A stretch of DNA of 64,000 nt from Desulfitibacter alkalitolerans DSM 16504 (GTDB lineage: Bacteria; Bacillota; DSM-16504; Desulfitibacterales; Desulfitibacteraceae). The stretch's first letter is position 1. Each line of letters begins with the position of its first letter. Positions 1 through 9,985 of this stretch are shown piece by piece. The stretch lies in NCBI RefSeq assembly GCF_000620305.1, contig NZ_KK211102.1, positions 270,504-334,503 on the forward strand. Direction: 5' to 3'. The notes below the pieces were generated by a model. The model was not told where the DNA came from. It saw nothing but the letters and a program-made list of their open reading frames with translations, and ran no database searches. A program made the translations under genes and the position numbers.

Positions 1-42
1 ATCCACTTTATCCATATTTACTGTTTCTTTTTTGCTAAACAT
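1..42 (-). CDS. start of a bactofilin-like gene (partial)
   Basis: Only the first 14 codons (MFSKKETVNMDKVD) lie in the window; the gene runs off the left edge. It starts 11 bases after the stop of the M23 peptidase on the same strand. Bactofilins (polymer-forming cytoskeletal proteins) often follow such a peptidase and begin with a short polar leader, so that is the likely identity. The call rests mainly on context, because too little sequence is visible to confirm the family. Confidence 0.4.
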   Translation of the reverse strand, partial: MFSKKETVNMDKVD

Positions 43-53
43 TTAATCACCCT

Positions 54-1031
54 TTATTTAAGAACATTTTGAGGATTAATTCTTTTACCATTTTGATCGA
101 TCATAAAATGAACATGGGGCCCAGTTGATCTGCCACTAGTTCCTACCCTTGCTACTCTATCGCCCTTTTTTACAGTTTGGCCTACCTTAACCAGGTTAAC
201 TGAATTATGAGCGTAATGACTTACATATCCATATCCATGAGATATGCTTACCATTCGTCCGTATCCAGGTACCCATCCGGAAAAAATTACCCTGCCATCA
301 CCAGCTGCTCTAATATATGTACCATGTGCTGCGGCAATATCAATGCCATCGTGAAACTCTCTCCTACCTGCCCCAAAAGGAGAGCTCCTGTATCCATACT
401 TTGACGTGATCCGTCCATTTACAGGCAATCTGTCAGGTTTGGCTGCAAGATATTTCAGTTGGTCACTAACCTCTACCTGCAGTTGAGCTAGACCCTCTTC
501 TTTCATTTCTACTATTTGATCCAGCATGGTTAAATCTTTGTCTAACATCTCTAGAAGGTCCATATTGCTTTCATAAAGCCTACTCACCTGGCCTCTTGAA
601 ACTCCACCCCTAGGTATCATAGCTAAACTAAATTCGGGCTGCATGGAAATAGGAGAATGATAATCTTGCAGCTGTATTTCCTTTTCCTCATCACTTTCCA
701 GTCCTACCAGCTCTCTAACCTGTCTATCTAGCAGCTCTATATCTGCAATCTTGGATTCCATGTTCCTTGTTTTTTCAATTAGGTCAGCAATCTTTTTAGC
801 CTGAACTTGATTTACTGTTTCAACATGCTTTAACCTATCAAGATCCTCTTTAGCTGCCTTGAAATCAACAGCAAAATACACAAGGGAGCAGGTAATTACG
901 GTAAAAAGTGTAATAATACAAGCTAATGCCCATATTGGAATTTTAAACTGGTTAATTTTTTTCTGGCTATGGGGTATAAGCATAATGGTAAAGTATCTTT
1001 TTTTCTTAAGCTTACTTTTGGATGTACCCAT
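54..1031 (-). CDS. membrane-anchored M23 family metallopeptidase
   Basis: A 325-residue probable cell-wall endopeptidase or envelope-assembly protein. One transmembrane segment (about residues 33-54) follows a basic N-terminus, then comes a coiled-coil region (about 55-105) and a C-terminal LytM/M23 domain (about 205-320). The zinc-binding signature is complete: HDGID supplies His and Asp, and GPHVHF supplies the HxH pair, so an active enzyme is expected rather than a degenerate scaffold. It lies between a DUF4446 gene and a bactofilin-like start, and peptidase-bactofilin pairs are linked to cell-shape control in other bacteria. The exact substrate bond cannot be told from sequence. Confidence 0.88.
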   Translation of the reverse strand: MGTSKSKLKKKRYFTIMLIPHSQKKINQFKIPIWALACIITLFTVITCSLVYFAVDFKAAKEDLDRLKHVETVNQVQAKKIADLIEKTRNMESKIADIELLDRQVRELVGLESDEEKEIQLQDYHSPISMQPEFSLAMIPRGGVSRGQVSRLYESNMDLLEMLDKDLTMLDQIVEMKEEGLAQLQVEVSDQLKYLAAKPDRLPVNGRITSKYGYRSSPFGAGRREFHDGIDIAAAHGTYIRAAGDGRVIFSGWVPGYGRMVSISHGYGYVSHYAHNSVNLVKVGQTVKKGDRVARVGTSGRSTGPHVHFMIDQNGKRINPQNVLK

Positions 1032-1045
1032 TCCATTTCACCACC

Positions 1046-1552
1046 TTAACTTTCCAGAGCTCTACTTATCGCCAACTCTTCCTCTTCACTAAGTCTATAC
1101 TTTGACTTTCCATTTTCTAAAGGTTTGGCATAAAACCTGTTGTCATCTCTTCCGTAAATAGAGCTAATTACAAAGCCATTGTTATAGCTATCCATTAGAG
1201 CTATTGCAAAGCTTAAGTCACTACCAACCTCTGAAAACGCACTAAATCTTACAAAACCAACCTTATTAAAATTACGCATATTTTTACGATTTAGTTCACT
1301 TAGCTGCTTGTCCAGATCTTTGATAGTGCTATTAAGCATATTAAAGTCATTATGATAAGCATCAATTTTTTGTTCCATGCTTCTTCCATCAGAACCATGC
1401 ATGTAAGTATTATATTTTTTACGTAACTTCAAATACTTAAATGTAATAATTAATTGCCATATCAATAGTAAGGCTATAACTATGATTAAAGCTAAGGTTA
1501 TATAAATATGTGTTGTTGTATCCAAATGTATGCCATACCAATTAATTGCCAT
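1046..1552 (-). CDS. DUF4446 family membrane protein
   Basis: A 168-residue protein with one N-terminal transmembrane segment (about residues 15-37), a coiled-coil stretch, and the C-terminal domain typical of DUF4446 (the FSEVGSDLSFAIALMD region). The start MAINWYG was chosen because AAGGGGG lies about six bases upstream; a longer frame begins 13 codons earlier but lacks such a site. DUF4446 genes are commonly found near parB in Clostridia, and parAB lie 2 kb away here. The function is unknown. Confidence 0.75.
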   Translation of the reverse strand: MAINWYGIHLDTTTHIYITLALIIVIALLLIWQLIITFKYLKLRKKYNTYMHGSDGRSMEQKIDAYHNDFNMLNSTIKDLDKQLSELNRKNMRNFNKVGFVRFSAFSEVGSDLSFAIALMDSYNNGFVISSIYGRDDNRFYAKPLENGKSKYRLSEEEELAISRALES

Positions 1553-1643
1553 AGTAGACCCCCTTAAAAAGTGCCAATGTATAGTATTCAACGCTTATTA
1601 CAATTTTCCTTTTTAATATAGCAAAAAATAATTAATATAATGG

Positions 1644-2333
1644 CTATACCATTCCAACAAAAATCATAATAATAACAATAAAAAATATTGCAGGCAAAAG
1701 ATTGCCTACTTTTATTTTAGTTATTTCTAAAATATTTAGACCAATGCCTAGAATAATTAATCCGCCAACAGCCTTTAATTCATTTACAACAGGAATAGTT
1801 AATAGAGTCTCTAAATATGATGCCGCCAAGGTTATTGCACCTTGATAAATAAATACTGAAACAGCCGAAAAAATCACCCCTATACCCATGGTGGTAGTCA
1901 GCATAATTGAAGTTATACCATCTATTAATGATTTTGCGTAAAGTGTATCATGGTTTCCAGTAAGCCCACTCTCAATGGCTCCCATTATAGCCATTGCACC
2001 AACACAATATAACAGGGTGGAAGTAACAAAGGCTTGAGCAATATTGCTTCCACCATTAAGATTTCCAGCCTTTTGTTGTATTTTTAAGCCTAGTTTATGT
2101 AACGCTCCTTCAATATCTAAAAACTCCCCTAGCCAGGCACCTAAAACCATACTAATCAACACAAACACTAACTGTTCGCTAGTTATAGCCATTTTTAAAC
2201 CTATTAAAACTATGCCAAGACCAATGGCCTGCATAATCATTTTTCTAATATTCTCAGAAAACCTTCTCCCGAACCACATTCCAATTATTGTACCAAAAAC
2301 AATGGCAAATGAATTTACAACAGTGCCCCACAT
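1644..2333 (-). CDS. DUF554 family integral membrane protein
   Basis: A 229-residue polytopic membrane protein with about six or seven hydrophobic segments and the DUF554 (YdfK/YqgA-like) pattern: the N-terminal MWGTVVNSFAIVFGTIIG and a central GAMAIMGAIESGL. The start was set at MWGTVV because GGAGGG lies eight bases upstream; the longer reading frame starts inside or before that site. It is probably a transporter-like protein of unknown substrate. The gene sits alone between the peptidase group and the parS-containing spacer. Confidence 0.78.
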   Translation of the reverse strand: MWGTVVNSFAIVFGTIIGMWFGRRFSENIRKMIMQAIGLGIVLIGLKMAITSEQLVFVLISMVLGAWLGEFLDIEGALHKLGLKIQQKAGNLNGGSNIAQAFVTSTLLYCVGAMAIMGAIESGLTGNHDTLYAKSLIDGITSIMLTTTMGIGVIFSAVSVFIYQGAITLAASYLETLLTIPVVNELKAVGGLIILGIGLNILEITKIKVGNLLPAIFFIVIIMIFVGMV

Positions 2334-3134
2334 TACAGCATCCCTCCACATAATATAAAACAGCACTTAAGTAGTTTATCACATAATCGGCTTATTCTCT
2401 ATCAAATTTTATGTTTCACGTGAAACATTTCCCTAAATCTACTAACCTGATAAAGCCCATAAAAGGTCAGGAAATGTGTCACGTGAGATTTAAGAGTTTG
2501 ACGCTGGCGTAAGGCTTAGTCTAGTGAATAACCAACAGGACGTTCTAATGTCGGCTATGCAGCTTAGACGCTGCGTTTTATTCGACCACTATTTCCCTTA
2601 TGGAACTTATAATTTCTAGCAGTGTAAAAAAGACTTGCTTAGCTCTTGTATTGGCTATTATAGCAATGTAAAACCGAGGTCCAATCCAAGTTGCCAGTAG
2701 CCTAGCTCATGCTGAACTCTGAAATGACAAATATCAAGCTTAAAATTTCTAAATACTTCTATAAGCCACAAGGTTAAGTTTCAGCAATATCCTTGTATTT
2801 GATAAAGTATGCTCTTTATCCTTAAAATATAATTCTTCATTCATAAGTGGTGCAGCGTATCGGCATGCATGTCCGATACTTATAAGGAAAAATACTTTAT
2901 AAAGTTGCTTTAGGGCAAATCTCAAGATCTAAACTAAATTAAACAATGGTAAAGACCTGGCAAGTTTCGATTATTATAGACCACAAATTTCATATTAAAA
3001 ATGCAAATAGCTATTTTTCAAGCAAAGCAAATCAGATAAACCTTTTATATTTCTCATCGTCTATTTATACAATAAAACGCTAAAGGAGATTAACTTATTT
3101 TTTTAAAACTACTAAGATTTTAAGAGGGAAGAGT
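2334..3134. other. parS-bearing intergenic region without recognisable gene
   Basis: About 800 bases with no convincing reading frame. It contains the perfect parS at 2412-2427, a degenerate parS-like site at 2475-2490 (TGTGTCACGTGAGATT, four mismatches) and a hairpin at 2857-2879 (GTATCGG paired with CCGATAC). The rest is AT-rich and looks like spacer or long-decayed sequence. Confidence 0.6.
2412..2427. promoter_or_regulatory. parS centromere site
   Basis: The 16-base palindrome TGTTTCACGTGAAACA matches the bacterial parS consensus exactly. It lies about 2 kb from parB and would serve as a ParB/Spo0J loading site for origin segregation. Confidence 0.95.
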
Positions 3135-3359
3135 ATGAAGGTTAAACTGTGGGCTGCTGCACTATTTATTATTATATTCTTAGTTTATGGATGTAATAAA
3201 GTTGAAAGCAAGTCTTTTTCATTAGATTTTATTGAAGTAAATAAAATTACTGTTAATGACCTGCAGCCAGACAGGATTGTTAAGATTATTGTAGAGAAAA
3301 GAAGTAAACACTATATTTTTAAAAATAATGAATACCGAATAAGAGGATGTTTCACGTGA
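3135..3359 (+). CDS. small putative lipoprotein ending inside parS
   Basis: A 74-residue reading frame preceded by a purine-rich ribosome-binding site (AGAGGGA). Residues 4-19 are hydrophobic and end in VYGC, a plausible though imperfect lipobox, so the product may be a short lipid-anchored surface protein. I recognise no domain downstream. The last codons (RGCFT and the TGA stop) are written by the parS palindrome itself, so this may be a longer gene that was cut short when parS arose or moved here. It is the only plus-strand gene in this arm and faces parB. Confidence 0.5.
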   Translation: MKVKLWAAALFIIIFLVYGCNKVESKSFSLDFIEVNKITVNDLQPDRIVKIIVEKRSKHYIFKNNEYRIRGCFT

Positions 3360-3363
3360 AACA
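3348..3363. promoter_or_regulatory. second parS site overlapping a stop codon
   Basis: A second exact TGTTTCACGTGAAACA, 82 bases from the end of parB. The TGA stop of the small lipoprotein-like gene lies inside it. Two perfect sites about 940 bases apart would support ParB clamp loading close to oriC. Confidence 0.95.
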
Positions 3364-3394
3364 TCTATGCAAGGTTTTGTGAGAGAAATTTATT

Positions 3395-3425
3395 AAAAAA
3401 GAGCTGCTTTGCACAGCTCTTTTTT
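3395..3425. terminator. bidirectional intrinsic terminator
   Basis: GAGCTG (3401-3406) pairs with CAGCTC (3414-3419) across a seven-base loop, with A6 on one side and a T-run on the other. It can therefore terminate both the small plus-strand gene and the converging parB transcript. Confidence 0.85.
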
Positions 3426-3444
3426 AATTTAAAAGCAAGTATAT

Positions 3445-4347
3445 TTAGGCAGAATGCTCATCTAATATAATTTCCACCAATCTATCTAATTCCTCATCTG
3501 AATAATAATTAATTTCTATTTTACCCTTTCCCTTTTGGTACTTTAACTGTACTTTTGTCCCAAAGTGAGTCTGCAACCTATCTTCAATTTGATTTATCAC
3601 TGGATCAATTTTCGTGTTTTTACTTTTTTGTTTTGTGGAAGTGGGTGTGCCATTTTCACCAGGCACCTGTGACTCTAGAGGAGTTTGAGCAACAATTTCT
3701 TCAACCTGTCTTACTGATAGCTTTTCATCAATAATTCTATAGGCCATAGACTTTTGTTGTTCCTCATCTTCAATGGACAAAAGGGCCCTGGCATGTCCAG
3801 TAGTAAGTCTGCCTTCTGATAATAAACTCTTTATTTCACCTGGAAGGTTAAGCAATCTTAAAGAATTGGCTATGTAAGGTCTGCTTTTACCAACTTTTCT
3901 TGCTAGTTCTTCCTGGGTTAGGCTATATTCCTCTATCAAAGTTTTAAATGCCCATGCCTCTTCAATAGGGTTAAGATCTTCCCTTTGAATATTTTCAATA
4001 AGAGCTATTTCTGAAACCTGCTGGGAAGTATAATCCTTAATAATCGCCGGAATTCTGTTTATTTCAGCTAGATGGCAAGCTCTCCATCTTCTTTCACCTG
4101 CTACAATTTCATATCTATTCTCGGCTAATTTTCTCACTATAATGGGTTGCACAACTCCATGCTCTTTTATTGATACAGCCAGCTCCGCTAATTTTTCCTT
4201 ATCAATGTTTCTTCTAGGCTGGTTTTCATTAGGCTGAATATATGTTACATCAATCCATTGAATATCCTTATTTTCATCATCTGCAAGCGGAACAGGGGGA
4301 ATTAAAGCTTTTAGTCCCTTTCCTAGACCTTTTTTAGTCAATTTCAA
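3445..4347 (-). CDS. parB: chromosome partitioning protein ParB (Spo0J)
   Basis: A 300-residue ParB CTPase that loads at parS and spreads as a sliding clamp. The N-terminal ParB/Srx domain carries the CTP-binding AGERRWRAC motif (near residue 92). The central helix-turn-helix (TQEELARKVGKSRPYIANSL) reads parS. A basic linker precedes the C-terminal dimerisation segment. It overlaps parA by 14 bases, so the two are translationally coupled. Two perfect parS copies lie just downstream. Length and motif order are those of the chromosomal family. Confidence 0.96.
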   Translation of the reverse strand: MKLTKKGLGKGLKALIPPVPLADDENKDIQWIDVTYIQPNENQPRRNIDKEKLAELAVSIKEHGVVQPIIVRKLAENRYEIVAGERRWRACHLAEINRIPAIIKDYTSQQVSEIALIENIQREDLNPIEEAWAFKTLIEEYSLTQEELARKVGKSRPYIANSLRLLNLPGEIKSLLSEGRLTTGHARALLSIEDEEQQKSMAYRIIDEKLSVRQVEEIVAQTPLESQVPGENGTPTSTKQKSKNTKIDPVINQIEDRLQTHFGTKVQLKYQKGKGKIEINYYSDEELDRLVEIILDEHSA

Positions 4348-5104
4348 TCACTTCCCTTGCTAAATCAATATATACCTGTGCTCCCTTGGATTTTATGTCA
4401 TATCTTGTAATTGGCTGCCCATGACTTGGAGCTTCGCTAAGTCTAACATTCCTTGGAATAATAGTACTAAAAACTTTTCCTTTAAAATGTTCCTTAACTT
4501 CATCTACAACCTGAATTGACAGGTTTGTGCGAGCATCAAACATGGTTAACACAATACCGGATATCTCTAGTTGGGTATTTAAATGCTTTTGAATTAAATT
4601 AATTGTATTCATTAATTGACCCAATCCTTCCAAGGCATAGTACTCGCATTGAATAGGGATTATCACTCCATCTGCAGCTGTAAGAGCATTAAGGGTGAGT
4701 AATCCTAAACTAGGAGGACAATCAATAAAAATATAATCGTACTGCTCTTTAATATTTTTTAATGAACTTTTGAGTCTAATTTCTCTTGATACGGAATTTG
4801 CAAGCTCAATTTCAGCTCCTGCTAGTTGTATGGTGGCTGGTAAAATATCTAGTCCAGAAATGTCAGTTTTTAAAATCACCTCATGAATTGGAACTTCATT
4901 AACCAGCACATCATAAATACATTGCCTAATAGCATACCTGTCAACGCCTAATCCGCTGCTTGCATTTCCCTGTGGATCAATATCAATTAATAATACTTTC
5001 TTGTTAGCCTCTGCCAAACATGCGCTTAAGTTAACAGCTGTGGTGGTTTTAGCAACACCACCCTTTTGATTTGCTATTGCATATATTACCCCAATTAAAT
5101 TCAC
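4334..5104 (-). CDS. parA: chromosome partitioning ATPase ParA (Soj)
   Basis: A 256-residue deviant-Walker ATPase that works with ParB in origin segregation and, in relatives, tunes DnaA activity. The P-loop reads KGGVAKTT (Ala where Gly is commoner), followed by IDIDPQGNASSGLG and DCPPSLGLLTLNAL, the expected Walker A' and B regions. The signature lysines remain, so the Ala is unlikely to inactivate it. The start is taken as a GTG; a Shine-Dalgarno site is not clear, so the true start could differ by a few codons. It is followed by parB with overlap. Confidence 0.94.
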   Translation of the reverse strand: MNLIGVIYAIANQKGGVAKTTTAVNLSACLAEANKKVLLIDIDPQGNASSGLGVDRYAIRQCIYDVLVNEVPIHEVILKTDISGLDILPATIQLAGAEIELANSVSREIRLKSSLKNIKEQYDYIFIDCPPSLGLLTLNALTAADGVIIPIQCEYYALEGLGQLMNTINLIQKHLNTQLEISGIVLTMFDARTNLSIQVVDEVKEHFKGKVFSTIIPRNVRLSEAPSHGQPITRYDIKSKGAQVYIDLAREVIEID

Positions 5105-5237
5105 CTCACTTTTGGCAGATATTCTAGTTGGTTACTATGTTGATATTCAACATGAAATGACCAGAGTCCTGCACCTAAAAAATAAAAAGATGCTATCAAT
5201 TAATTTGATAACACCCTCACTCTTCATTCTAAATTAT

Positions 5238-5966
5238 TTATTCAATAGGCCTCTTTTGGGGAATACCTGGCCGCCTGGGGTAGGCAGATGAAATACATGT
5301 CATTTTTTTAATGAATATTAGATTTCTCTCTCCTTCAATTCCAGGAACCTCTAATTTTTTCACATTCAATATCCTGCCTCCGAGAAGCTCTAAAGCTCTC
5401 TCAGCCTTTTTTATTTCATTATGAGCCTCCTTGCTTTTGTAAGCTATAAAGGTTCCTCCTGCTTTAACAAAAGGCAGACAGAGCTCTAATAAAAGATTCA
5501 AGGGAGCTAGTGCCCTGGACAATGCTATATCATATATCTCTCTATGCTTAGTATTTCTGGCCAATTCTTCAGCTCTTGCATGAATACATTCTACATCCTT
5601 CAGCTTAAGCTCATCACATATAACTCTCAAAAAATTAACTTTTTTTTTGGTGGAATCAACCAGGGTAACCTTTAGATTGGGCTTGATGATTTTTACTGGT
5701 ATGCCTGGAAAACCCGCACCTGTTCCAATATCTATAGTTTTTTGATTGTTTTGCTCTGGCAAAAAGGGAATTACAGTTAAGCTGTCTATAAAATGCTTGT
5801 AAATTGCCTCTTCGGGATCAGTTATTGATGTCAAATTGAATTCTTTATTTGTTTGCATGAGAAGTTCTAAATAACGCAGAAAGCTTCTAACAATCTGATC
5901 ATCAAAATCTATTTTAAGATTTCTTAACCCCTTAGCTAATATTTCCCGATGTATTTGTTCATTCAT
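5238..5966 (-). CDS. rsmG: 16S rRNA (guanine-N7) methyltransferase RsmG
   Basis: A 242-residue SAM-dependent methyltransferase (GidB) that modifies G527 of 16S rRNA. The SAM-binding motif [15 protein letters not shown] and the later ALSRALAPL motif are present. The C-terminus [14 protein letters not shown] is the family hallmark. It overlaps the 3' end of mnmG by eight bases, the classic gidA-gidB arrangement near oriC. Confidence 0.96.
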   Translation of the reverse strand: MNEQIHREILAKGLRNLKIDFDDQIVRSFLRYLELLMQTNKEFNLTSITDPEEAIYKHFIDSLTVIPFLPEQNNQKTIDIGTGAGFPGIPVKIIKPNLKVTLVDSTKKKVNFLRVICDELKLKDVECIHARAEELARNTKHREIYDIALSRALAPLNLLLELCLPFVKAGGTFIAYKSKEAHNEIKKAERALELLGGRILNVKKLEVPGIEGERNLIFIKKMTCISSAYPRRPGIPQKRPIE

Positions 5967-7845
5967 GTGCTTTTCCCCTGTTTCTTTGTTCTAGGTAAAT
6001 TAAAAGAACATTAATATCAGCTGGATTAACACCGCTAATTCTAGAGGCCTGTCCTATTGACTTTGGCCTAACCTCAGTCAGCTTTTGCTGGGCTTCCTTC
6101 CTCAGGCCTTTTATTTGTAAAAAATCAATATCACTGGGAATAAGTTTGCCTTCAAGTTTTTCAAACTTTTCTACCTGGCTTTGTTGTTTTTTAATATATC
6201 CCTCATATTTTATTTGGATTTCAACCTGTTTGCCCGCTTCTAACTCAGTGGTTCCCATAGCATAGACTGCCTCTAGATCCTCTAGCTTTATTTCTGGACG
6301 CTTTAGCAATTCTTCCAGTGTAATTTTATTTTTAATATGAGTGCTTCCTCTATTTTCTAAAAGCAGCTTAAGGTTTTCATCACCAGGGAGGGCATAAGTG
6401 CTTTGTAAATAGTTTCTAAGCCTTTCCATATCCCCTAGTTTCTTATGAAATCTAGTATATCTTTCCTGATTAACTGTTCCAATTTCATATCCTATCTCAG
6501 TTAGTCTTAAATCTGCATTATCCTGTCTTAATAGGAGTCTATATTCAGCTCTAGAAGTTAACATTCTATAAGGCTCATTTATTCCCTTTGTTACTAAATC
6601 ATCTATAAGTACTCCAATATACGCCTGAGATCGTGAGAGTACTATAGGTTCCTTATTCTGAACAAGTCTTGCTGCATTGATACCGGCAATTAATCCCTGG
6701 GCAGCAGCCTCTTCATAACCAGAGGTGCCATTTACTTGGCCGGCAAAAAACAGCCCATTAATATCCTTGGTCTCAAGGGAGAGTTGAAGCTGTTTTGGGT
6801 CAATATAATCATATTCTATTGCATAACCAGGTCTCATTATTCTTGCATTTTCTAAACCCTTTATTGTATGCAGCATCTCAATTTGAACATCCTCTGGCAG
6901 ACTAGTAGAAAAGCCCTGCACATAATATTCAAAGGTATTTTGTCCCTCAGGCTCAAGAAAAATTTGATGTTGTGGTTTATCAGAAAACCTCACTACTTTA
7001 TCTTCAATAGAAGGGCAATACCTTGGGCCAACTCCTTCAATCATGCCCTCATATAAAGGGGATCTATGCAAATTATTTCTGATAACTAAATGGGTTTCTT
7101 CATTTGTATAAGTAAGCCAACAAGAGATATTTGGTCTAGCCAGGGCTTCTGTCATGAAGGAAAAATTTAGCCTTTCTGTATCACCCTTTTGTTCATTTAA
7201 ATTAGTAAAGTTTATTGATCTTTTGTCAACCCTGGGTGGTGTGCCCGTTTTAAATCTTCCAAACTTCAACCCCAACTCTTTAAAAGAACTGCTCAAGCCC
7301 TTTGATGAGAGAATATTATTAGGCCCTGCCTCCCAATTGGAGCTTCCAATAAAAATTTTTCCTTCCATATATGTACCAGTTGTAACAACAACACATTTTG
7401 CATAATACTTGATACCTGTCCGTGTTTCCACACCATAAATGCTGCTGCCTTTGTATAGAATTCTAACTATTTCCGCTTGTTTTACATCCAGATTATCCTG
7501 GGATTGCAGAACATACCTCATCATGGATTGATAGTACTCCTTATCTGATTGAGCCCGCAAGGACTGAACAGCTGGACCCTTGCCTGTATTTAATAGTCTA
7601 ACCTGAATTAAGGTTTGATCTGTATTGATTCCAATTTGACCGCCTAATGCATCCACCTCTCTTACAAGATGTCCCTTGGCAGGACCACCTATTGCTGGGT
7701 TGCAGGGCATTAAGGCTATGTTTTCCATACTAATTGTTGTTACAAGAGTTTTACATCCCATTCTTGCTGCTGCAAGAGCTGCCTCGCATCCAGCATGTCC
7801 AGCCCCAATTACAACAACATCATATTCGTCACAGTTACTAACCAT
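5959..7845 (-). CDS. mnmG: tRNA uridine 5-carboxymethylaminomethyl modification enzyme MnmG
   Basis: A 628-residue FAD protein (GidA) that, with MnmE, modifies U34 of certain tRNAs. It has the N-terminal FAD Rossmann motif [17 protein letters not shown] and the family motifs [27 protein letters not shown] and [19 protein letters not shown]. The start MVSNCDEY was chosen because TAGGAGTGGG sits just upstream; the frame is open nine codons further. It is encoded in the same direction as mnmE, 11 bases after its stop. Confidence 0.96.
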   Translation of the reverse strand: MVSNCDEYDVVVIGAGHAGCEAALAAARMGCKTLVTTISMENIALMPCNPAIGGPAKGHLVREVDALGGQIGINTDQTLIQVRLLNTGKGPAVQSLRAQSDKEYYQSMMRYVLQSQDNLDVKQAEIVRILYKGSSIYGVETRTGIKYYAKCVVVTTGTYMEGKIFIGSSNWEAGPNNILSSKGLSSSFKELGLKFGRFKTGTPPRVDKRSINFTNLNEQKGDTERLNFSFMTEALARPNISCWLTYTNEETHLVIRNNLHRSPLYEGMIEGVGPRYCPSIEDKVVRFSDKPQHQIFLEPEGQNTFEYYVQGFSTSLPEDVQIEMLHTIKGLENARIMRPGYAIEYDYIDPKQLQLSLETKDINGLFFAGQVNGTSGYEEAAAQGLIAGINAARLVQNKEPIVLSRSQAYIGVLIDDLVTKGINEPYRMLTSRAEYRLLLRQDNADLRLTEIGYEIGTVNQERYTRFHKKLGDMERLRNYLQSTYALPGDENLKLLLENRGSTHIKNKITLEELLKRPEIKLEDLEAVYAMGTTELEAGKQVEIQIKYEGYIKKQQSQVEKFEKLEGKLIPSDIDFLQIKGLRKEAQQKLTEVRPKSIGQASRISGVNPADINVLLIYLEQRNRGKAHE

Positions 7846-7856
7846 TTGTCCCACTC

Positions 7857-9245
7857 CTATTTTCCTATGCAAAATTCGCTAAAGATTTTATCCATAATAT
7901 CCTTTTCAATGGTATCTCCAGTTATCTGGCCTAATGCCATCCATGCATCCTTTAGGTCTATGCTTAAAAACTCCCCAGTGAAGCCAGCTGCTATTGTCTT
8001 TTTACCCTCTTGTAGGTGTTTTTTTGCATTTATTAAGGCATTTTTATGTCTTGTTCTTGTTATTACATAGTCTTGGTTCTGTACTACCTCTCCTTTAAAA
8101 ACCATATTAACAAGCTCTTCTTCTACAAGATTAATACCTGTTTTCTCCAGAGCAGATATTTCTATTATCTTTGCTGATGGAAGTAGTTTTGAAATTTCAT
8201 CTCTTAAATGAAACCTTCTTAAATCTATTTTATTTATTATCACAAGTAACTTCTTGTCTATAACCGCTAATTTATCAATGAGCCTATAATCATCCTCTGT
8301 TAATCGTTGAGTATCGTCTATGACAAATAATACCAGGTCTGCCTCTAATAACAGCTCTTGACTTTTTTCAAGTCCAATCTTTTCTACAATATCTTGTGTG
8401 TCCCGAAATCCAGCAGTATCATTAATTCTAAAGAGTACACCTTTAATCTGAATGCTTTCTTCAATTATGTCACGGGTAGTTCCAGGTATATCAGTTACAA
8501 TGGCCCTCTCATGGCGGGCAAGGGCATTTAGTAAGCTGGATTTGCCCACATTTGGTTTGCCTACTATTACAGTATTTACTCCCTCTCTGCTAATTCTACC
8601 TGCTTCTGCTTCTTTAATTAAAGCTTCTACATTCAGTATAGCTTCATCAATTAAATTTTCTATTTCATCTATGCTCATGGTTTCTATGTCTTCTTCAGGG
8701 AAATCTATCTCTGCTTCAAGGTTAGCTAAAACCTTCTCAATCTTTTCAATTATTACGTTTATAGCTTCTTTTAAACCCCCACCAAGCTGTTTAACAGCTG
8801 AATTCAAACCTCTATCACTTTTTGCTGTTATTATATCAATAATAGCTTCTGCCTGGGATAAATCGATTTTTCCATTCAAAAATGCCCTCTTTGTAAACTC
8901 CCCTGGGTCTGCCATTCTAATACCTTTTTTTAATACAAGGTCTAGTATTTTTCTCGTAACTATTACACCGCCATGACAATGAATTTCTACCACATCTTCT
9001 CCAGTATAGGTATTTGGACCTAACATTACAACCATCATAACTTCATCAATTAATTGAGCTCCATCATATACCTTGCCTAAATAGAAATGTCTGTCCAGTA
9101 ATTCATCTAGATACTTATTAGCTTTTGTTACAAAAATTTCTTTTATAAGCTCTAATGACTTAACCCCGCTAATTTTAATGATACTTATTCCTCCTTCACC
9201 AGGAGGTGTAGCAATTCCTGCAATTGTGTCGTCTATGTAATGCAC
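7857..9245 (-). CDS. mnmE: tRNA modification GTPase MnmE
   Basis: A 462-residue GTPase partner of MnmG. It has the tetrahydrofolate-binding N-terminal domain (about 1-120), then a helical domain interrupted by a Ras-like G domain: [14 protein letters not shown] (G1), TRDIIEE (G2), DTAGFRDT (G3) and NKID (G4). It ends in FCIGK, matching the conserved C-terminal CxGK motif needed for catalysis. It starts the mnmE-mnmG-rsmG group. Confidence 0.97.
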   Translation of the reverse strand: MHYIDDTIAGIATPPGEGGISIIKISGVKSLELIKEIFVTKANKYLDELLDRHFYLGKVYDGAQLIDEVMMVVMLGPNTYTGEDVVEIHCHGGVIVTRKILDLVLKKGIRMADPGEFTKRAFLNGKIDLSQAEAIIDIITAKSDRGLNSAVKQLGGGLKEAINVIIEKIEKVLANLEAEIDFPEEDIETMSIDEIENLIDEAILNVEALIKEAEAGRISREGVNTVIVGKPNVGKSSLLNALARHERAIVTDIPGTTRDIIEESIQIKGVLFRINDTAGFRDTQDIVEKIGLEKSQELLLEADLVLFVIDDTQRLTEDDYRLIDKLAVIDKKLLVIINKIDLRRFHLRDEISKLLPSAKIIEISALEKTGINLVEEELVNMVFKGEVVQNQDYVITRTRHKNALINAKKHLQEGKKTIAAGFTGEFLSIDLKDAWMALGQITGDTIEKDIMDKIFSEFCIGK

Positions 9246-9330
9246 TTTTCATCACCACTTTAGTATTTTCTGTTTTGAATCTAAGAGTGTAATACGAGCC
9301 TTTTATATATTATACACAAAACATATATAA

Positions 9331-9359
9331 GAAAACCCAGCAATTCCATCACTGGGTTT
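9331..9359 (-). terminator. intrinsic terminator after khpB
   Basis: Read on the minus strand, AAACCCAG pairs with CTGGGTTT across 11 bases and is followed by TCTT. It lies six bases beyond the khpB stop and separates the rpmH-khpB group from mnmE. Confidence 0.75.
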
Positions 9360-9364
9360 ATGTT

Positions 9365-9985
9365 CTATCTTTTTAAGCTAATAACTACCTTACGATACGG
9401 CTCATCGCCTTCACTATAAGTTTGGATATCATTTTTATTCTGTAAAGCAGTATGAATTATTCTTCTTTCATGGGGATTCATAGGTTCAAGAACTATACTC
9501 TTGTGTGTTTTTTTAACCTTTTCATATAATCTATTGGCAAGCTTTACTAGTGTCTGTTCTCGTCTGCTTCTGTAACCCTCAATGTCTAAGACTATTCTAA
9601 TACGATCTTCAACTTTTTTCTGAACTGCCAGGTTTGTTAAGTACTGAAGTGATTCTAATGTTTCACCTCTTCGTCCAATCAATATGCCAATATTTTTACC
9701 TTTAATGTTGATGTAGATATGATCTTGTCTATTCTCAACTTCATACTGTACATCAACCTTTACTTTCCTGGTTACAAAGGTTAAAAAATCCTTTGCTAAT
9801 TCAATAGGATCAACATTTTTTGTTACCTTAACTTTGGCATCTTTAGAACCGATAAGACCAAAAAATCCTTTGCTTCCCTCTTCTAGAATTTCAATTTTAA
9901 CATCTTCTCTGGTAGTCTGCAGTTCCTTGAGAGCCTTCTCAATAGCTTCATCAATAGTCTTCCCTCTAGTTTCCACTGTTATCAT
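9365..9985 (-). CDS. khpB: RNA-binding protein KhpB/Jag (SpoIIIJ-associated)
   Basis: A 206-residue protein in three parts: the Jag-N domain (about 1-50, with the KGFFGLIGSKDAKV pattern), a KH domain (GRRGETLESLQYLTNLAV) and a C-terminal R3H domain (EPMNPHERRIIHTALQ). Homologues bind RNA and affect cell elongation and sporulation. It overlaps yidC by four bases, so the two are coupled. Confidence 0.94.
   Translation of the reverse strand: MITVETRGKTIDEAIEKALKELQTTREDVKIEILEEGSKGFFGLIGSKDAKVKVTKNVDPIELAKDFLTFVTRKVKVDVQYEVENRQDHIYINIKGKNIGILIGRRGETLESLQYLTNLAVQKKVEDRIRIVLDIEGYRSRREQTLVKLANRLYEKVKKTHKSIVLEPMNPHERRIIHTALQNKNDIQTYSEGDEPYRKVVISLKR

Noticed and set aside
4334-5104. Defective ParA because of Ala in the P-loop (KGGVAKTT)
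   Set aside because: The catalytic lysines and threonines are kept and this variant is found in working family members.
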